Assembly: GCF_019049325.1 (NCBI RefSeq)
Contig: NZ_JAGMUO010000113.1
Span: 42,630-106,629 of the forward strand
Origin: Streptomyces sp. AC512_CC834
GTDB lineage: Bacteria > Actinomycetota > Actinomycetes > Streptomycetales > Streptomycetaceae
Direction: 5' to 3'
Length of the DNA: 64,000 nucleotides
Made by a program: the position numbers and the translations under genes. The notes under the pieces were generated by a model, which saw only the letters and a program-made list of their open reading frames with translations, was not told the origin of the DNA and did not search any database. Below, piece after piece: positions 1 to 8,215 of this stretch; the first letter of the stretch is position 1; each line of letters starts with the position of its first letter.

Positions 1-523
1 CGAAGGCGCGCAGCGCCTCGTACGCCATCGCAGGGCCCAGGTCGGAGCCGCCGATGCCGATGTTGACGACGTTGCGGATGCGCCTGCCGGTGTGGCCGGT
101 CCACTCACCACCGCGGACCCGGTCGGCGAAGTCGGCCATCTTGTCGAGCACGGCGTGGACCTTGGGGACGACGTTCTCGCCGTCGACCTCGATCACCGCG
201 TCCCGCGGGGCGCGCAGGGCGGTGTGCAGGACGGCGCGGTCCTCGGTGATGTTGATCCGCTCGCCGCGGAACATGGCGTCGCGCAGCCCGAACACGTCGG
301 TGGCGGCGGCCAGTTCCTGGAGCAGGGCCAGCGTCTCGTCGGTGACGAGGTTCTTCGAGTAGTCGACGTACAGGTCTCCCACGCGGAGCGTGCGGCCGGT
401 GGCGCGCTCCGGGTCGGCGGCGAACAGCTCGCGCAGCCGCACCTCGCCGAGCTGCTCGCGGTGCTTGGCCAGCGCGGCCCATTCGGGCGTCTGGTTGAGC
501 CTGGTACGGCCGTCTGCGTTCAT
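1..523 (-). CDS. pgi: Glucose-6-phosphate isomerase, N-terminal part (cut by window edge)
   Basis: The first 174 codons of phosphoglucose isomerase, which interconverts glucose-6-phosphate and fructose-6-phosphate in the cytoplasm. The ATG is at 523. Visible family features are the N-terminal stretch TRLNQTPEWAALAKH, the YSKNLVTDETLALL helix, the GERIN-T-DRAVLH segment and the sugar-phosphate binding loop NIGIGGSDLGP near residue 160. The catalytic C-terminal half lies outside the window. The gene heads the glycolysis block that continues with tpiA, pgk and gap on the same strand. The identity is secure; nothing can be said about the missing end. Confidence 0.95.
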   Translation of the reverse strand, partial: MNADGRTRLNQTPEWAALAKHREQLGEVRLRELFAADPERATGRTLRVGDLYVDYSKNLVTDETLALLQELAAATDVFGLRDAMFRGERINITEDRAVLHTALRAPRDAVIEVDGENVVPKVHAVLDKMADFADRVRGGEWTGHTGRRIRNVVNIGIGGSDLGPAMAYEALRAF

Positions 524-626
524 GTCGGACGTCAGCCTTCTTCCTCGGGTGTCCCAGCCGTCCCTGCTGTCCCGGCTGTTCCAACCTAGTTGATCAGGAA
601 ATGAAGGCGATCGGCGCGGACGGAGG

Positions 627-962
627 CTAGATCTCGCCGCGCAACTTGGCGAGCGCCTCGGCGAGGATCGCCTCGCCGTCCTCGTCGCTGCGGCGCTCGC
701 GCACGTACGCGAGGTGGGTCTTGTAGGGCTCGGTGCGCGGCGGGTCCGGTGGGTTGTCCCGGTCCTGTCCGGCGGGGAAGCCGCAGCGCGGGCAGTCCCA
801 GGTCTCCGGGACCTGGGCGTCGCTCGCGAAGCTCGGCTGTGTCTCGTGTCCGTTGGAGCACCAGAAGGAGATGCGCAGACGCGGCGCGGACTCGCCACGC
901 TCGGCCTCGCCCATCGGCCCCGCCCCGACCCGGCTTCCCCGGATCGCGTTGCCACTTGCCAC
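627..962 (-). CDS. RbpA-family RNA polymerase-binding protein (RbpA paralogue, probably RbpB)
   Basis: A 111-residue protein of the actinobacterial RbpA family, small proteins that bind RNA polymerase and the principal sigma factor. The GTG start at 962 follows GGGAG. The family Zn-site pattern C35-x3-H39 ... C57-x2-C60 is visible, followed by the THLAYVRERRSDED stretch that matches the sigma-interacting region (THWDMLMERR in RbpA) and a short tail of about 20 residues. Streptomyces typically have RbpA itself elsewhere and this paralogue beside secG. It is on the same strand as secG and pgi, with its own leader containing a strong hairpin (990-1016). Whether it binds sigma HrdB as RbpA does is inferred only from similarity. 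Confidence 0.85.
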   Translation of the reverse strand: MASGNAIRGSRVGAGPMGEAERGESAPRLRISFWCSNGHETQPSFASDAQVPETWDCPRCGFPAGQDRDNPPDPPRTEPYKTHLAYVRERRSDEDGEAILAEALAKLRGEI

Positions 963-989
963 GGTCGTAACTCCCTGCGTGATGGTGCC

Positions 990-1016
990 GCGAAGCGAGT
1001 CGGCGTTTCGCTTCGC
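990..1016 (-). promoter_or_regulatory. 5'-UTR hairpin of the RbpA-like gene
   Basis: A perfect 9-bp inverted repeat (GCGAAGCGA at 990-998, TCGCTTCGC at 1008-1016, 9-nt loop) lies 28 nt upstream of the GTG. It falls inside the leader if the promoter at 1029-1056 is used. No U-run follows, so a leader or stability element is more likely than a terminator. Confidence 0.4.
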
Positions 1017-1028
1017 TGCGAGCGCCTC

Positions 1029-1056
1029 AGTCTACGTAAGGCCCAACGCGCGTCCA
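1029..1056 (-). promoter_or_regulatory. Candidate promoter of the RbpA-like gene
   Basis: On the minus strand TGGACG (1051-1056) and TAGACT (1029-1034) are separated by 16 nt, a modest match to the vegetative -35/-10. The predicted transcript start is near 1022, about 60 nt upstream of the GTG. Confidence 0.35.
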
Positions 1057-1090
1057 GTGATTGGAGTTACAAGCCCCAGCACGCAGACGC

Positions 1091-1139
1091 AAGCCCCATG
1101 ATAGGCGGCGCCGTGGAGCGCGTACCGGACATGGGGCTT
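1091..1139 (-). terminator. Probable secG terminator
   Basis: A 10-bp perfect inverted repeat (AAGCCCCATG at 1091-1100, CATGGGGCTT at 1130-1139) with a 29-nt loop lies 24 nt beyond the secG stop. The loop is long, so confidence is moderate. Confidence 0.45.
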
Positions 1140-1162
1140 TACGTGCACAAGTGCGGGACGGG

Positions 1163-1399
1163 TCAGTTGTTCGCCTTCATCAGCAGGCCGAGCACCATGA
1201 TGCACGCGAACCAGCACAGACCGACCACCACGGTGATCCGGTCGAGGTTGCGCTCGGCGACCGAGGAGCCACCGACGGACGACTGCATGCCGCCACCGAA
1301 CATGTCGGAGAGGCCGCCGCCCTTCCCCTTGTGCATCAGCACCAGCAGCATCAGCAGCAGGCTGAAGACGATCAGGGCGATCGAGAACCCCAAAACCAC
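1163..1399 (-). CDS. secG: Preprotein translocase subunit SecG
   Basis: A 78-residue accessory subunit of the SecYEG export channel in the cytoplasmic membrane. It has two membrane segments (about residues 2-22 and 55-74) joined by the conserved MHKGKGGGLSDMFGGG loop. The frame stays open upstream, but the GTG at 1399 is chosen because it places the first membrane helix at the N-terminus and is preceded by GAGGAAG 11 nt upstream. It lies downstream of tpiA on the same strand, the usual actinobacterial arrangement. Confidence 0.93.
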   Translation of the reverse strand: MVLGFSIALIVFSLLLMLLVLMHKGKGGGLSDMFGGGMQSSVGGSSVAERNLDRITVVVGLCWFACIMVLGLLMKANN

Positions 1400-1434
1400 G
1401 GCTGGACCAACTTCCTCGGATTCGGATGAACGAC

Positions 1435-1467
1435 GGGGGCACGGTGACAGCAGGCCACCATGCCCCC
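1435..1467 (-). terminator. Terminator after tpiA
   Basis: A hairpin with arms 1435-1446 (GGGGGCACGGTG) and 1455-1467 (CCACCATGCCCCC), nearly perfect, sits between the tpiA stop (1535) and the secG start (1399). It probably separates glycolytic from secG transcription at least partly. Confidence 0.6.
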
Positions 1468-1534
1468 GCAAGGGTACGACGTATCGCGGCTGGCGCATAC
1501 TCACTGGTCGATCTGCCGACCGACCTGCCGCCGG

Positions 1535-2311
1535 CTACTGGTCGCGGAAGCGGACGATCTTGACGAACTCGTCCGAGTCCAGCGAGGCGCCGCCGACCAA
1601 GGCGCCGTCGATGTCGGGCTTCGACATGATCTCGGCGACGTTGCCGGACTTGACGGAGCCGCCGTACTGGATGCGGACCTTGTCGGCCAGCTCCTGCGAG
1701 TACAGCTCGGCGAGCTTGCCGCGGACGGCCGCGCAGACCTCCTGGGCGTCGTCGGCGCCGCAGACCTTGCCGGTGCCGATGGCCCACACGGGCTCGTAGG
1801 CGATCACGACCGTCTCGGCCTGCTCGGCCGGGAGGTCCTTCAGGCCGCCCTCGACCTGGGCGAGGGTGTGGTCGACGTGGTTGCCCGCCTCACGGACGTC
1901 CAGCTCCTCGCCGACGCACAGGATCGGGGTCAGACCGTGCTTGTAGGCGGCCTTGACCTTGGCGTTGACGAGCGTGTCGCTCTCGCTGTGGTACTGGCGG
2001 CGCTCGGAGTGGCCGATCGCGACGTAGGTGCAGCGCAGCTTGGCCAGCATCGGGCCGGAGATCTCGCCGGTGTAGGCGCCGCCGTCGTGGGCGGAGATGT
2101 CCTGGGGGCCGTACTTGATCTTGAGCTTGTCGTGCTCGACCAGGGTCTGCACCGAGCGCAGGTCGGTGAAGGGTACGAGGACGGAGACCTCGACGGCGTC
2201 GTAGTCCTTGTCCGCGAGGGCGAAGGCGAGCTTCTGGACGTGGGCGATGGCCTCGAGGTGGTTGAGGTTCATCTTCCAGTTGCCCGCCATCAGCGGCGTG
2301 CGGGTGGTCAT
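1535..2311 (-). CDS. tpiA: Triosephosphate isomerase
   Basis: A 258-residue TIM-barrel enzyme interconverting dihydroxyacetone phosphate and glyceraldehyde-3-phosphate. The substrate residues are in GNWKMN (Asn11, Lys13). The catalytic His is in AIGHSERR, the catalytic Glu in AYEPVWAIGTG, and the phosphate loop is QYGGSVKSGN. The ATG at 2311 lies only 4 nt after the pgk stop, so the two are translationally linked. The reading frame runs on far upstream inside pgk, but that part is a shadow. The length is normal for the family. Confidence 0.97.
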   Translation of the reverse strand: MTTRTPLMAGNWKMNLNHLEAIAHVQKLAFALADKDYDAVEVSVLVPFTDLRSVQTLVEHDKLKIKYGPQDISAHDGGAYTGEISGPMLAKLRCTYVAIGHSERRQYHSESDTLVNAKVKAAYKHGLTPILCVGEELDVREAGNHVDHTLAQVEGGLKDLPAEQAETVVIAYEPVWAIGTGKVCGADDAQEVCAAVRGKLAELYSQELADKVRIQYGGSVKSGNVAEIMSKPDIDGALVGGASLDSDEFVKIVRFRDQ

Positions 2312-2315
2312 CGGG

Positions 2316-3527
2316 TCAGTCCTCCAGTGCGGCGAGGCCGGGGAGCGTCTTGCCCTCGAGGTATTCGAGGGAGGCGCCGCCGCCGGTCGAGATGTGGCCG
2401 AATGCGTTCTCGTCGAAGCCGAGCGTGCGCACGGCCGCGGCGGAGTCGCCGCCGCCGACCACGGTGAAGCCCGGGCCGTCGACGAGTGCCTGGGCGACCG
2501 CTTTGGTGCCCTCGGCGTAGTCGGGGTGCTCGAAGACGCCCATGGGCCCGTTCCAGAAGACGGTGGCGGCGTCGGCGAGCTTGGACGCGTACAGATTGCC
2601 GGACTCGGGACCGATGTCCAGGCCCATCCGGTCCGCCGGGACGGCGTCCGCGGCGACGGTGGTGGCGTCGGCCGGGGCCTTGGTCTTGAGGTCCGGGAAC
2701 CCGGGCCCGGCCACGACGTCGACGGGCAGGACCAGCTCGACGCCGTTCTTCTCGGCGCGCTCCATGTACTCCTTGACGGCCGGGATCTGGTCCTCCTGGA
2801 GGAGGGAGATGCCGACCTCGTACCCCTTGGCCTTGAGGAAGGTGTACGCCATGCCGCCGCCGATGAGGATCCGGTCGGCCTTGCCGAGGAGCTGGTCGAT
2901 GACGGCGAGCTTGTCGGAGACCTTGGCGCCGCCGAGGGCGACGACGTAGGGGCGCTTGACGTCGTCGGTGAGCTTCTTGAGGACGCCGACCTCGGTGGCG
3001 ATGAGGTAGCCGGCGTAGTGCGGGAGCCTCTTCGGCAGGTCGAAGACCGAGGCGTGCTTCCGGTGCACCGCGCCGAAGCCGTCACCGACGTAGACGTCCG
3101 CGAGGCCGGCCAGCTTGTCGGCGAAGGCGGCGCGCTCGGCGTCGTCCTTGCTGGTCTCGCCTGCGTTGAAGCGCAGGTTCTCGATGACGGCGACGCCGCC
3201 GTCGGCGAGGCCGGACACCGTGGACTCGGCGGAGGTGCCGACCGTGTCGGTCGCGAAGGCGACGTCGGCGCCGAGGAGTTCACCGAGGCGGGCAGCGGCC
3301 GGGGAGAGGGAGAAGGCCGGGTCCGGGGCGCCCTTGGGGCGGCCCAGGTGCGAGGCGACGATCACGCGGGCGCCCGCGTCGGCCAGGGCCTTGACGGTGG
3401 GCACCACGGCGCGGATGCGGCCGTCGTCGGTGATGGTGGTGCCGTCCAGCGGCACGTTCAGGTCGGCGCGGACGAAGACGCGCTTGCCCGCGACGCCTTC
3501 GGAGAGCAGTTCGTCGATCGTCTTCAA
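2316..3527 (-). CDS. pgk: Phosphoglycerate kinase
   Basis: A 403-residue cytoplasmic enzyme transferring phosphate from 1,3-bisphosphoglycerate to ADP. Signature motifs are RADLNVPL near residue 21, the SHLGRPKG substrate loop, GGAKVSDK in the hinge region and the C-terminal nucleotide loop GGGDSAAA. The length is typical. It is the middle gene of gap-pgk-tpiA, with 133 nt separating it from gap and 4 nt from tpiA. Confidence 0.97.
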   Translation of the reverse strand: MKTIDELLSEGVAGKRVFVRADLNVPLDGTTITDDGRIRAVVPTVKALADAGARVIVASHLGRPKGAPDPAFSLSPAAARLGELLGADVAFATDTVGTSAESTVSGLADGGVAVIENLRFNAGETSKDDAERAAFADKLAGLADVYVGDGFGAVHRKHASVFDLPKRLPHYAGYLIATEVGVLKKLTDDVKRPYVVALGGAKVSDKLAVIDQLLGKADRILIGGGMAYTFLKAKGYEVGISLLQEDQIPAVKEYMERAEKNGVELVLPVDVVAGPGFPDLKTKAPADATTVAADAVPADRMGLDIGPESGNLYASKLADAATVFWNGPMGVFEHPDYAEGTKAVAQALVDGPGFTVVGGGDSAAAVRTLGFDENAFGHISTGGGASLEYLEGKTLPGLAALED

Positions 3528-3660
3528 GAGGGCTCCTGGGTTCTCGGATCGCTCGTGATCCTACGAGGGCTGGTCGCTGCGGACGCGACGCAGGGCCCGG
3601 ACGGCGCGACCTTGCGCTGCCCGAGCCCTGCTACCGCATCGCGGTGCCTGCTGAAGTCGC

Positions 3661-4671
3661 TCAGAGCTGGTTGCCGACGAAGACCGTGAGGTCGACGAGG
3701 CGGTTCGAGTAGCCCCACTCGTTGTCGTACCAGCCGAGGATCTTCACCGACTTGCCGTCCTGGACCATGGTCAGGGAGGAGTCGAAGGTGCAGGAAGCCG
3801 GGTCGCCGACGATGTCCGAGGAGACGATCGCGTCCTCGGTGTAGAACAGGAAGCCCTTGAGGTCGCCGTCGTCGGCGGCCTTCTTGAACGCGGCGTTGAC
3901 CTCGTCCTTGGTGACCTCGCGCTGGAGCTCCACGACCAGGTCGGTGGCCGAGCCGGTGGGGACCGGGACGCGCATCGCGATGCCGTCGAGCTTGCCCTTG
4001 AGCTGCGGGAGGACCAGCGCGGTGGCCTTGGCGGCACCCGTGGTGGTCGGGATGATGTTCTCCGCGGCGGCACGGGCGCGGCGCAGGTCCTTGTGCGGGA
4101 AGTCCAGGATGCGCTGGTCGTTGGTGTACGCGTGCACCGTCGTCATCAGGCCCTTGACGATGCCGAAGTTCTCGTCGAGGACCTTGGCCATCGGCGCCAC
4201 ACAGTTGGTGGTGCAGGAGGCGTTGGAGATGACGTGGTGGTTCGCCGCGTCGTACTTCTCCTGGTTGACGCCCATCACGATGGTGATGTCCTCGTCCTTG
4301 GCCGGAGCCGAGATGAGGACCTTCTTGGCGCCACCGGCGATGTGCTTCTCGGCGTCCGCCTTCTTGGTGAAGATGCCGGTCGACTCGATCACGATGTCGA
4401 CGCCCAGCTCACCCCAGGGGATGTCGGCCGGGTTGCGCTCGGACAGGACCTTGATGGTCCTGCCGTCGACGGTGATGGTGTCCTCGGTGTGCGTGACCTC
4501 TTGCTTGAGGCGGCCGAGGATGGTGTCGTACTTCAGCAGGTGGGCGGTGGTCGCGGTGTCACCCAGGTCGTTGACAGCCACGATCTCGATGTCTGCACCC
4601 TGCTCCAGCAGCGCGCGGAAGTAGTTACGACCGATGCGGCCAAAGCCGTTGATGCCTACGCGGATCGTCAC
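3661..4671 (-). CDS. gap: Glyceraldehyde-3-phosphate dehydrogenase, glycolytic type
   Basis: A 336-residue NAD-dependent dehydrogenase oxidising glyceraldehyde-3-phosphate to 1,3-bisphosphoglycerate. The Rossmann motif GINGFGRIGR starts at residue 6 and the catalytic Cys153 lies in SNASCTTNC. The end NEWGYSNRLVDL is typical. The GTG at 4671 is chosen, although the frame opens further upstream, because it gives the canonical MTIRVGINGFG start and follows GAGGAGAT. It is the first gene of the gap-pgk-tpiA group. Confidence 0.96.
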   Translation of the reverse strand: MTIRVGINGFGRIGRNYFRALLEQGADIEIVAVNDLGDTATTAHLLKYDTILGRLKQEVTHTEDTITVDGRTIKVLSERNPADIPWGELGVDIVIESTGIFTKKADAEKHIAGGAKKVLISAPAKDEDITIVMGVNQEKYDAANHHVISNASCTTNCVAPMAKVLDENFGIVKGLMTTVHAYTNDQRILDFPHKDLRRARAAAENIIPTTTGAAKATALVLPQLKGKLDGIAMRVPVPTGSATDLVVELQREVTKDEVNAAFKKAADDGDLKGFLFYTEDAIVSSDIVGDPASCTFDSSLTMVQDGKSVKILGWYDNEWGYSNRLVDLTVFVGNQL

Positions 4672-4796
4672 GAACCGATCTCCTCGTTGGTACGCCGGCC
4701 CGATGTGCCGGCGAGCTGTATTTGGGATGTCCCCGACCACGTCCGACCCTACCTCTCCGGGGCCTCGGGGGTGACATCGAGACGGCCCGTACCCGG

Positions 4797-4838
4797 CAGG
4801 GCGGTCCGTACCCGCCAGTAGGGGTACGGACCGCCCTG
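4797..4838 (-). terminator. Terminator downstream of the M14 carboxypeptidase gene
   Basis: A perfect 17-bp inverted repeat (4797-4813 and 4822-4838) with an 8-nt loop lies 60 nt past the carboxypeptidase stop and upstream of gap. It is one of the strongest hairpins in the window and could act on either strand. Confidence 0.85.
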
Positions 4839-4897
4839 GTCCCGGGGACCGATCACCCGATTTGGCTACACCGGGTCAGTCCCCCGCGGGCCGGGAT

Positions 4898-7897
4898 TCA
4901 CTCGTCCAGGGCACGCAGCGCCCGGCGGAGCAGTGCCGCGCGGGCGTCCGGTTCGGTGAGGTGTTCCAGACCGAAGCCCAGCAGCACGGTGTCGTCCGTG
5001 GTGACCGCGCCGTACGTCTGGAACAGGGTTCCGGTGCGGGTCCAGTCCTTCAGGACGGCGGGGCTGCCCGCCGGGGGTCCGGAGACCTGCCAGGCACCCA
5101 GCGAACTCTCGAAGCCCTCGGTCTGCGTAGCCGTGCCTCCGACGACCAGGGAGGCCTCGTCGGCGAGGACGCCGCGGCCGCCGCTGCCGGGGTCGGTGAC
5201 GTAGGCGATCGAGACGTCGACGGACTTCCCGGCGTAGGCGCTCAGGTCGAACTCGACCTGTTTCCAGCCGCCCGAGGAGCCGGTGAGGCTGTTCCACTGT
5301 CCGGTCGTGCCGGTCGCGGTGCAGCCGTCGTCGGAGAGGGTCAGGTAGTGCTCCAGCCAGGGGTGCCCGGCCAGGTAGAACCCGGCCGCGCACTCCGCGG
5401 GCACGGCCGTGCCGGTGGCGCCGCCCGCCTCGGGGAGCGTGGTCCAGTCGTCGGCGCCGGTGGTGTGCGCCTCGACCAGGGCGTTGTCGTAGCCGGTTTC
5501 GGTGTCCCACAGCAGTTGGGTGCGGAGCGTGGGGCGGTCGGAGGCGGTGACGCCGGTGAGGTCGACGGTGCGGGTGAGGCGCTTGTAGGCGTCGTCGGTG
5601 TGCACTGCGGCGGCCATCCACTCGCCCGCGTAGGGCCCGTACGGGTTGACCGTCCCGGCGAACTTCCCGGCGCCCTCGCTCGCGAACTGCGGGTAGGTGT
5701 CGGGGTCCAGCTCGTCGGAGGTCACGCTGTAGGTTCCGGCGGCGTCCAGCGGGTTGCCGGGGGCGTCGCCGAGCGTGCCGTCGGCTCCGTCGAGCGTGCC
5801 GGAGCCGGTGAACCCGGTGGCGCCGGAGGTCGAGGTGCGGGTGTAGGCGCCCAGGTAGTACTGGCTGAAGTCGTCGGACAGGGTGCCGCCGCCGAGGTCG
5901 ACGTCGCCGCCGGCCTGCTCGCCGGCCTCGATCAGCTTGCCGCCCTCGTTGAGGAAGGCGCGCAACTGGAGCTGGGTGGCGTTGCCGGGCACCGCGGCGC
6001 CCGTGTAGTGGACGACGGTGTCGAAGTGCCCGAGGACGCCGAGCGAGTCGGGAGCGCCCTGCGTGGCGACGTCCCAGACGGCCGCGCGCCGGCCGTTGGC
6101 CTTGAGGGCGTCCACGTACGTACGGGTCCGCGTGGCCTTCGCGCCCTCCTCGGCGACGACGAGGACGTCGGCGCGGGGCCGCTCGGCGATCGTGTATGTG
6201 AAGTGCTCGCTCTCGGTGCGCTTGCCGTGCCTGCCGTGCTTGTCGGGGTTGCCGTGCTTGTCGCGGCTTCCCCGCTCCGTCTCGCCGGTGAACCAGACCT
6301 CGACGCGGTCACCGGGGCCGCCGCGCCTCACCTTGGCCCGGTACTCGTCGAAGTAGAGGTTGTCCTCACCGCCGTACGTCTCGCCGCCCCGCCAGGGCCG
6401 CAGCCTCACGTCGTGCGTGCGCCCGCCGTTGACGCGGTACTTCAGCTCCTTGTCGCGCACGGACTTGCGTACGACGACGGAGACCTCCTGGTCGGCGCCG
6501 CGCGCGTAGGAGGTGGTGAAGGGGGCCGGGGTGAAGTCGGCGGCGTCCAGGCCGACCGAGGAGGACGGCCGGTCGGGGTGGGCGGCGGACTCGGCGACGG
6601 ACAGCGCGAACGGGATGTTCTTCGCGAACTCCTGCTGGATCAGCTTCTCGTCGTCGGGGAAGTTGAAGCCCGACTGGCAGTCGCGCGCGTTCCACTGGTC
6701 GTCGGGGTCCACGTCGGAGGCCGTCTTGCAGGTCGACATCTCCGGGGTGAACATCGCCATGCCGTTGACGTTGGCCGCGTGTCCGTCGGCCTCGCCGTTG
6801 GTGGTGTACAGCTCCGAGGAGACCTGCGGGTGGTAGCCGGGGATCGCGGAGTTGTCGGGGGTGCCGGCGAGTGCCTTGTAGAGGACGTCGTCCGGGGTGT
6901 TGGTGGCCACCTGCCAGCCGACTCCGTAGAGGAGGAGTTCGGCGGCGGAGTGGTAGTTGATGCCGTACGTGAAGCCGATCCGCTTCTGGAAGGCGTCCAG
7001 GGCCTTGGTCTCGGGCTCGGAGCCGGGGCTCGCGCCGCGGTAGGTCTCGCTGGTGGGGTTGGGGGACGAGCCCTCGTCGTCGTAGCCCCACTTGTAGGCG
7101 AAGTTGCGGTTGAGGTCGACGCCGTCTCCGGTGCTGATGGTGCCGTCGCCGTTGACGTCGCGCAGGTTCTTGCGCCAGAGGCGGTTGTCGGTGTTCTCGA
7201 AGGTGTAGTCGTAGCCGTCGGGGTTGGCCGACAGGACGAACCACAGCTCGGTGGAGTCGACGATCTTCCTGATCCGCCGGTCCTTCTTGTAGTTGTCCAG
7301 GTAGTGGTGCATCAGCCGCCGGGTCATCTCGGGGGTGATCCACTCGCGCGCGTGCTGGTTGGACATGTAGAGGACGGCCGGCTTGGAGCCGTCCTTCGAC
7401 TTCTTCGCGTGTTTGGTGAGCTTGAGCGCCAGGATGTCCTGGCCGTTCACGGTCTTCCCGATGGAGACGACCTTGGTGAGCCGGGGGTTGTCCCGGGCGG
7501 TCCGCAGGATCTCCTCGCGCAGGCCGCCGCTGCCGCTGTACGGGCGGAAGACGCCGTCGGCGGCGTCCTCGACGCGCTCCTCGGCCTGGGTGGACAGGGT
7601 GTGCTCGGTGAGGTCGACGCCCTGTTTCTCCAGCGTGCCGGCCTGCTTCTCGGTGAGGTAGAGCTCGACGGGGGCCGTACCCCGGTCGGGTACCTGCTCG
7701 CCGAGTTCGTGGCCGTCCTGCCCGGCGGCCAGCAGCAGGGGTACCTGCTCGCGGGTGACGTCGGCGCGGAAGACCTTCACTTCGTTCGCGTCCGGGGTCC
7801 CCGGATCCGCGGGTTGTGCCTGGGCGATGGGTGCGAAGCTCGCTCCGCCGATCAGGAGCGCGCCGACGGCGAGGATCGATCTCGCTCTTCGTCTCAT
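4898..7897 (-). CDS. Secreted M14-family zinc carboxypeptidase with a C-terminal accessory domain
   Basis: A 999-residue exported peptidase. The ATG at 7897 is chosen because AGGGGG precedes it and it begins a classic signal peptide: MRRRARS, a hydrophobic core, then cleavage after AQA near residue 28. The M14 catalytic domain spans roughly residues 110-430. The zinc ligands are in HAREW (His182, Glu185) and NYHS (His316), and the catalytic Glu is in FTPEMS (Glu386). The remaining half contains beta-rich segments resembling the immune-inhibitor-A-like region seen in other large secreted Streptomyces peptidases. It probably degrades extracellular peptides. It stands alone, with its own terminator at 4797-4838. 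Confidence 0.9.
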   Translation of the reverse strand: MRRRARSILAVGALLIGGASFAPIAQAQPADPGTPDANEVKVFRADVTREQVPLLLAAGQDGHELGEQVPDRGTAPVELYLTEKQAGTLEKQGVDLTEHTLSTQAEERVEDAADGVFRPYSGSGGLREEILRTARDNPRLTKVVSIGKTVNGQDILALKLTKHAKKSKDGSKPAVLYMSNQHAREWITPEMTRRLMHHYLDNYKKDRRIRKIVDSTELWFVLSANPDGYDYTFENTDNRLWRKNLRDVNGDGTISTGDGVDLNRNFAYKWGYDDEGSSPNPTSETYRGASPGSEPETKALDAFQKRIGFTYGINYHSAAELLLYGVGWQVATNTPDDVLYKALAGTPDNSAIPGYHPQVSSELYTTNGEADGHAANVNGMAMFTPEMSTCKTASDVDPDDQWNARDCQSGFNFPDDEKLIQQEFAKNIPFALSVAESAAHPDRPSSSVGLDAADFTPAPFTTSYARGADQEVSVVVRKSVRDKELKYRVNGGRTHDVRLRPWRGGETYGGEDNLYFDEYRAKVRRGGPGDRVEVWFTGETERGSRDKHGNPDKHGRHGKRTESEHFTYTIAERPRADVLVVAEEGAKATRTRTYVDALKANGRRAAVWDVATQGAPDSLGVLGHFDTVVHYTGAAVPGNATQLQLRAFLNEGGKLIEAGEQAGGDVDLGGGTLSDDFSQYYLGAYTRTSTSGATGFTGSGTLDGADGTLGDAPGNPLDAAGTYSVTSDELDPDTYPQFASEGAGKFAGTVNPYGPYAGEWMAAAVHTDDAYKRLTRTVDLTGVTASDRPTLRTQLLWDTETGYDNALVEAHTTGADDWTTLPEAGGATGTAVPAECAAGFYLAGHPWLEHYLTLSDDGCTATGTTGQWNSLTGSSGGWKQVEFDLSAYAGKSVDVSIAYVTDPGSGGRGVLADEASLVVGGTATQTEGFESSLGAWQVSGPPAGSPAVLKDWTRTGTLFQTYGAVTTDDTVLLGFGLEHLTEPDARAALLRRALRALDE

Positions 7898-8009
7898 GAA
7901 ACCCCCTGGATGGGGCCTGTCCGACAGGCCTGGGTTCGCCACAGCAGCGAACAGATGCCAGGCTCATGACAGCTCATGATCGAGTCAAGAGTGCGGCAAG
8001 GACACGCGA

Positions 8010-8050
8010 AAGCCGGTGCCGGTCACCCAAGTGGGCGACGGCACCGGCTT
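8010..8050 (-). terminator. Terminator of the uvrC-rapZ-yvcK-whiA operon
   Basis: A perfect 12-bp stem (AAGCCGGTGCCG at 8010-8021, CGGCACCGGCTT at 8039-8050), whose loop can extend the pairing with one mismatch, lies about 165 nt beyond the whiA stop. Confidence 0.7.
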
Positions 8051-8097
8051 GTTGACGCCTTGTTGAAGCCTGGTTGACCGCCTTGTCGACGGCCTTC

Positions 8098-8151
8098 TGA
8101 TGGCCTGCTGACTGCCTTGTTGACGGCCTGCTGATGGCCTGCTGACTGCCT
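8098..8151. repeat. Direct repeats in the whiA 3' region
   Basis: TGATGGCCTGCTGACTGCCT occurs exactly at 8098-8117 and 8132-8151 (34-bp period). Degenerate GCCTTGTTGA / GGCCTGCTGA units extend from about 8048 to 8180. The 318-base gap between the peptidase start and the whiA stop otherwise holds only the terminator at 8010-8050 and no credible gene. Confidence 0.7.
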
Positions 8152-8215
8152 GTCCAGGGCCTTTCCAGGGCCTGTCCACGGCGCGGCCCGTCGGCCGTCC
8201 GCGGCCCGGACTCGC

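Noticed and set aside
4862..7969. Open frame of 1035 codons on the plus strand opposite the M14 carboxypeptidase
   Set aside because: It is the antisense shadow typical of high-GC DNA: Val/Gly-rich, no domain, and the minus strand holds a complete peptidase with signal peptide and catalytic residues.
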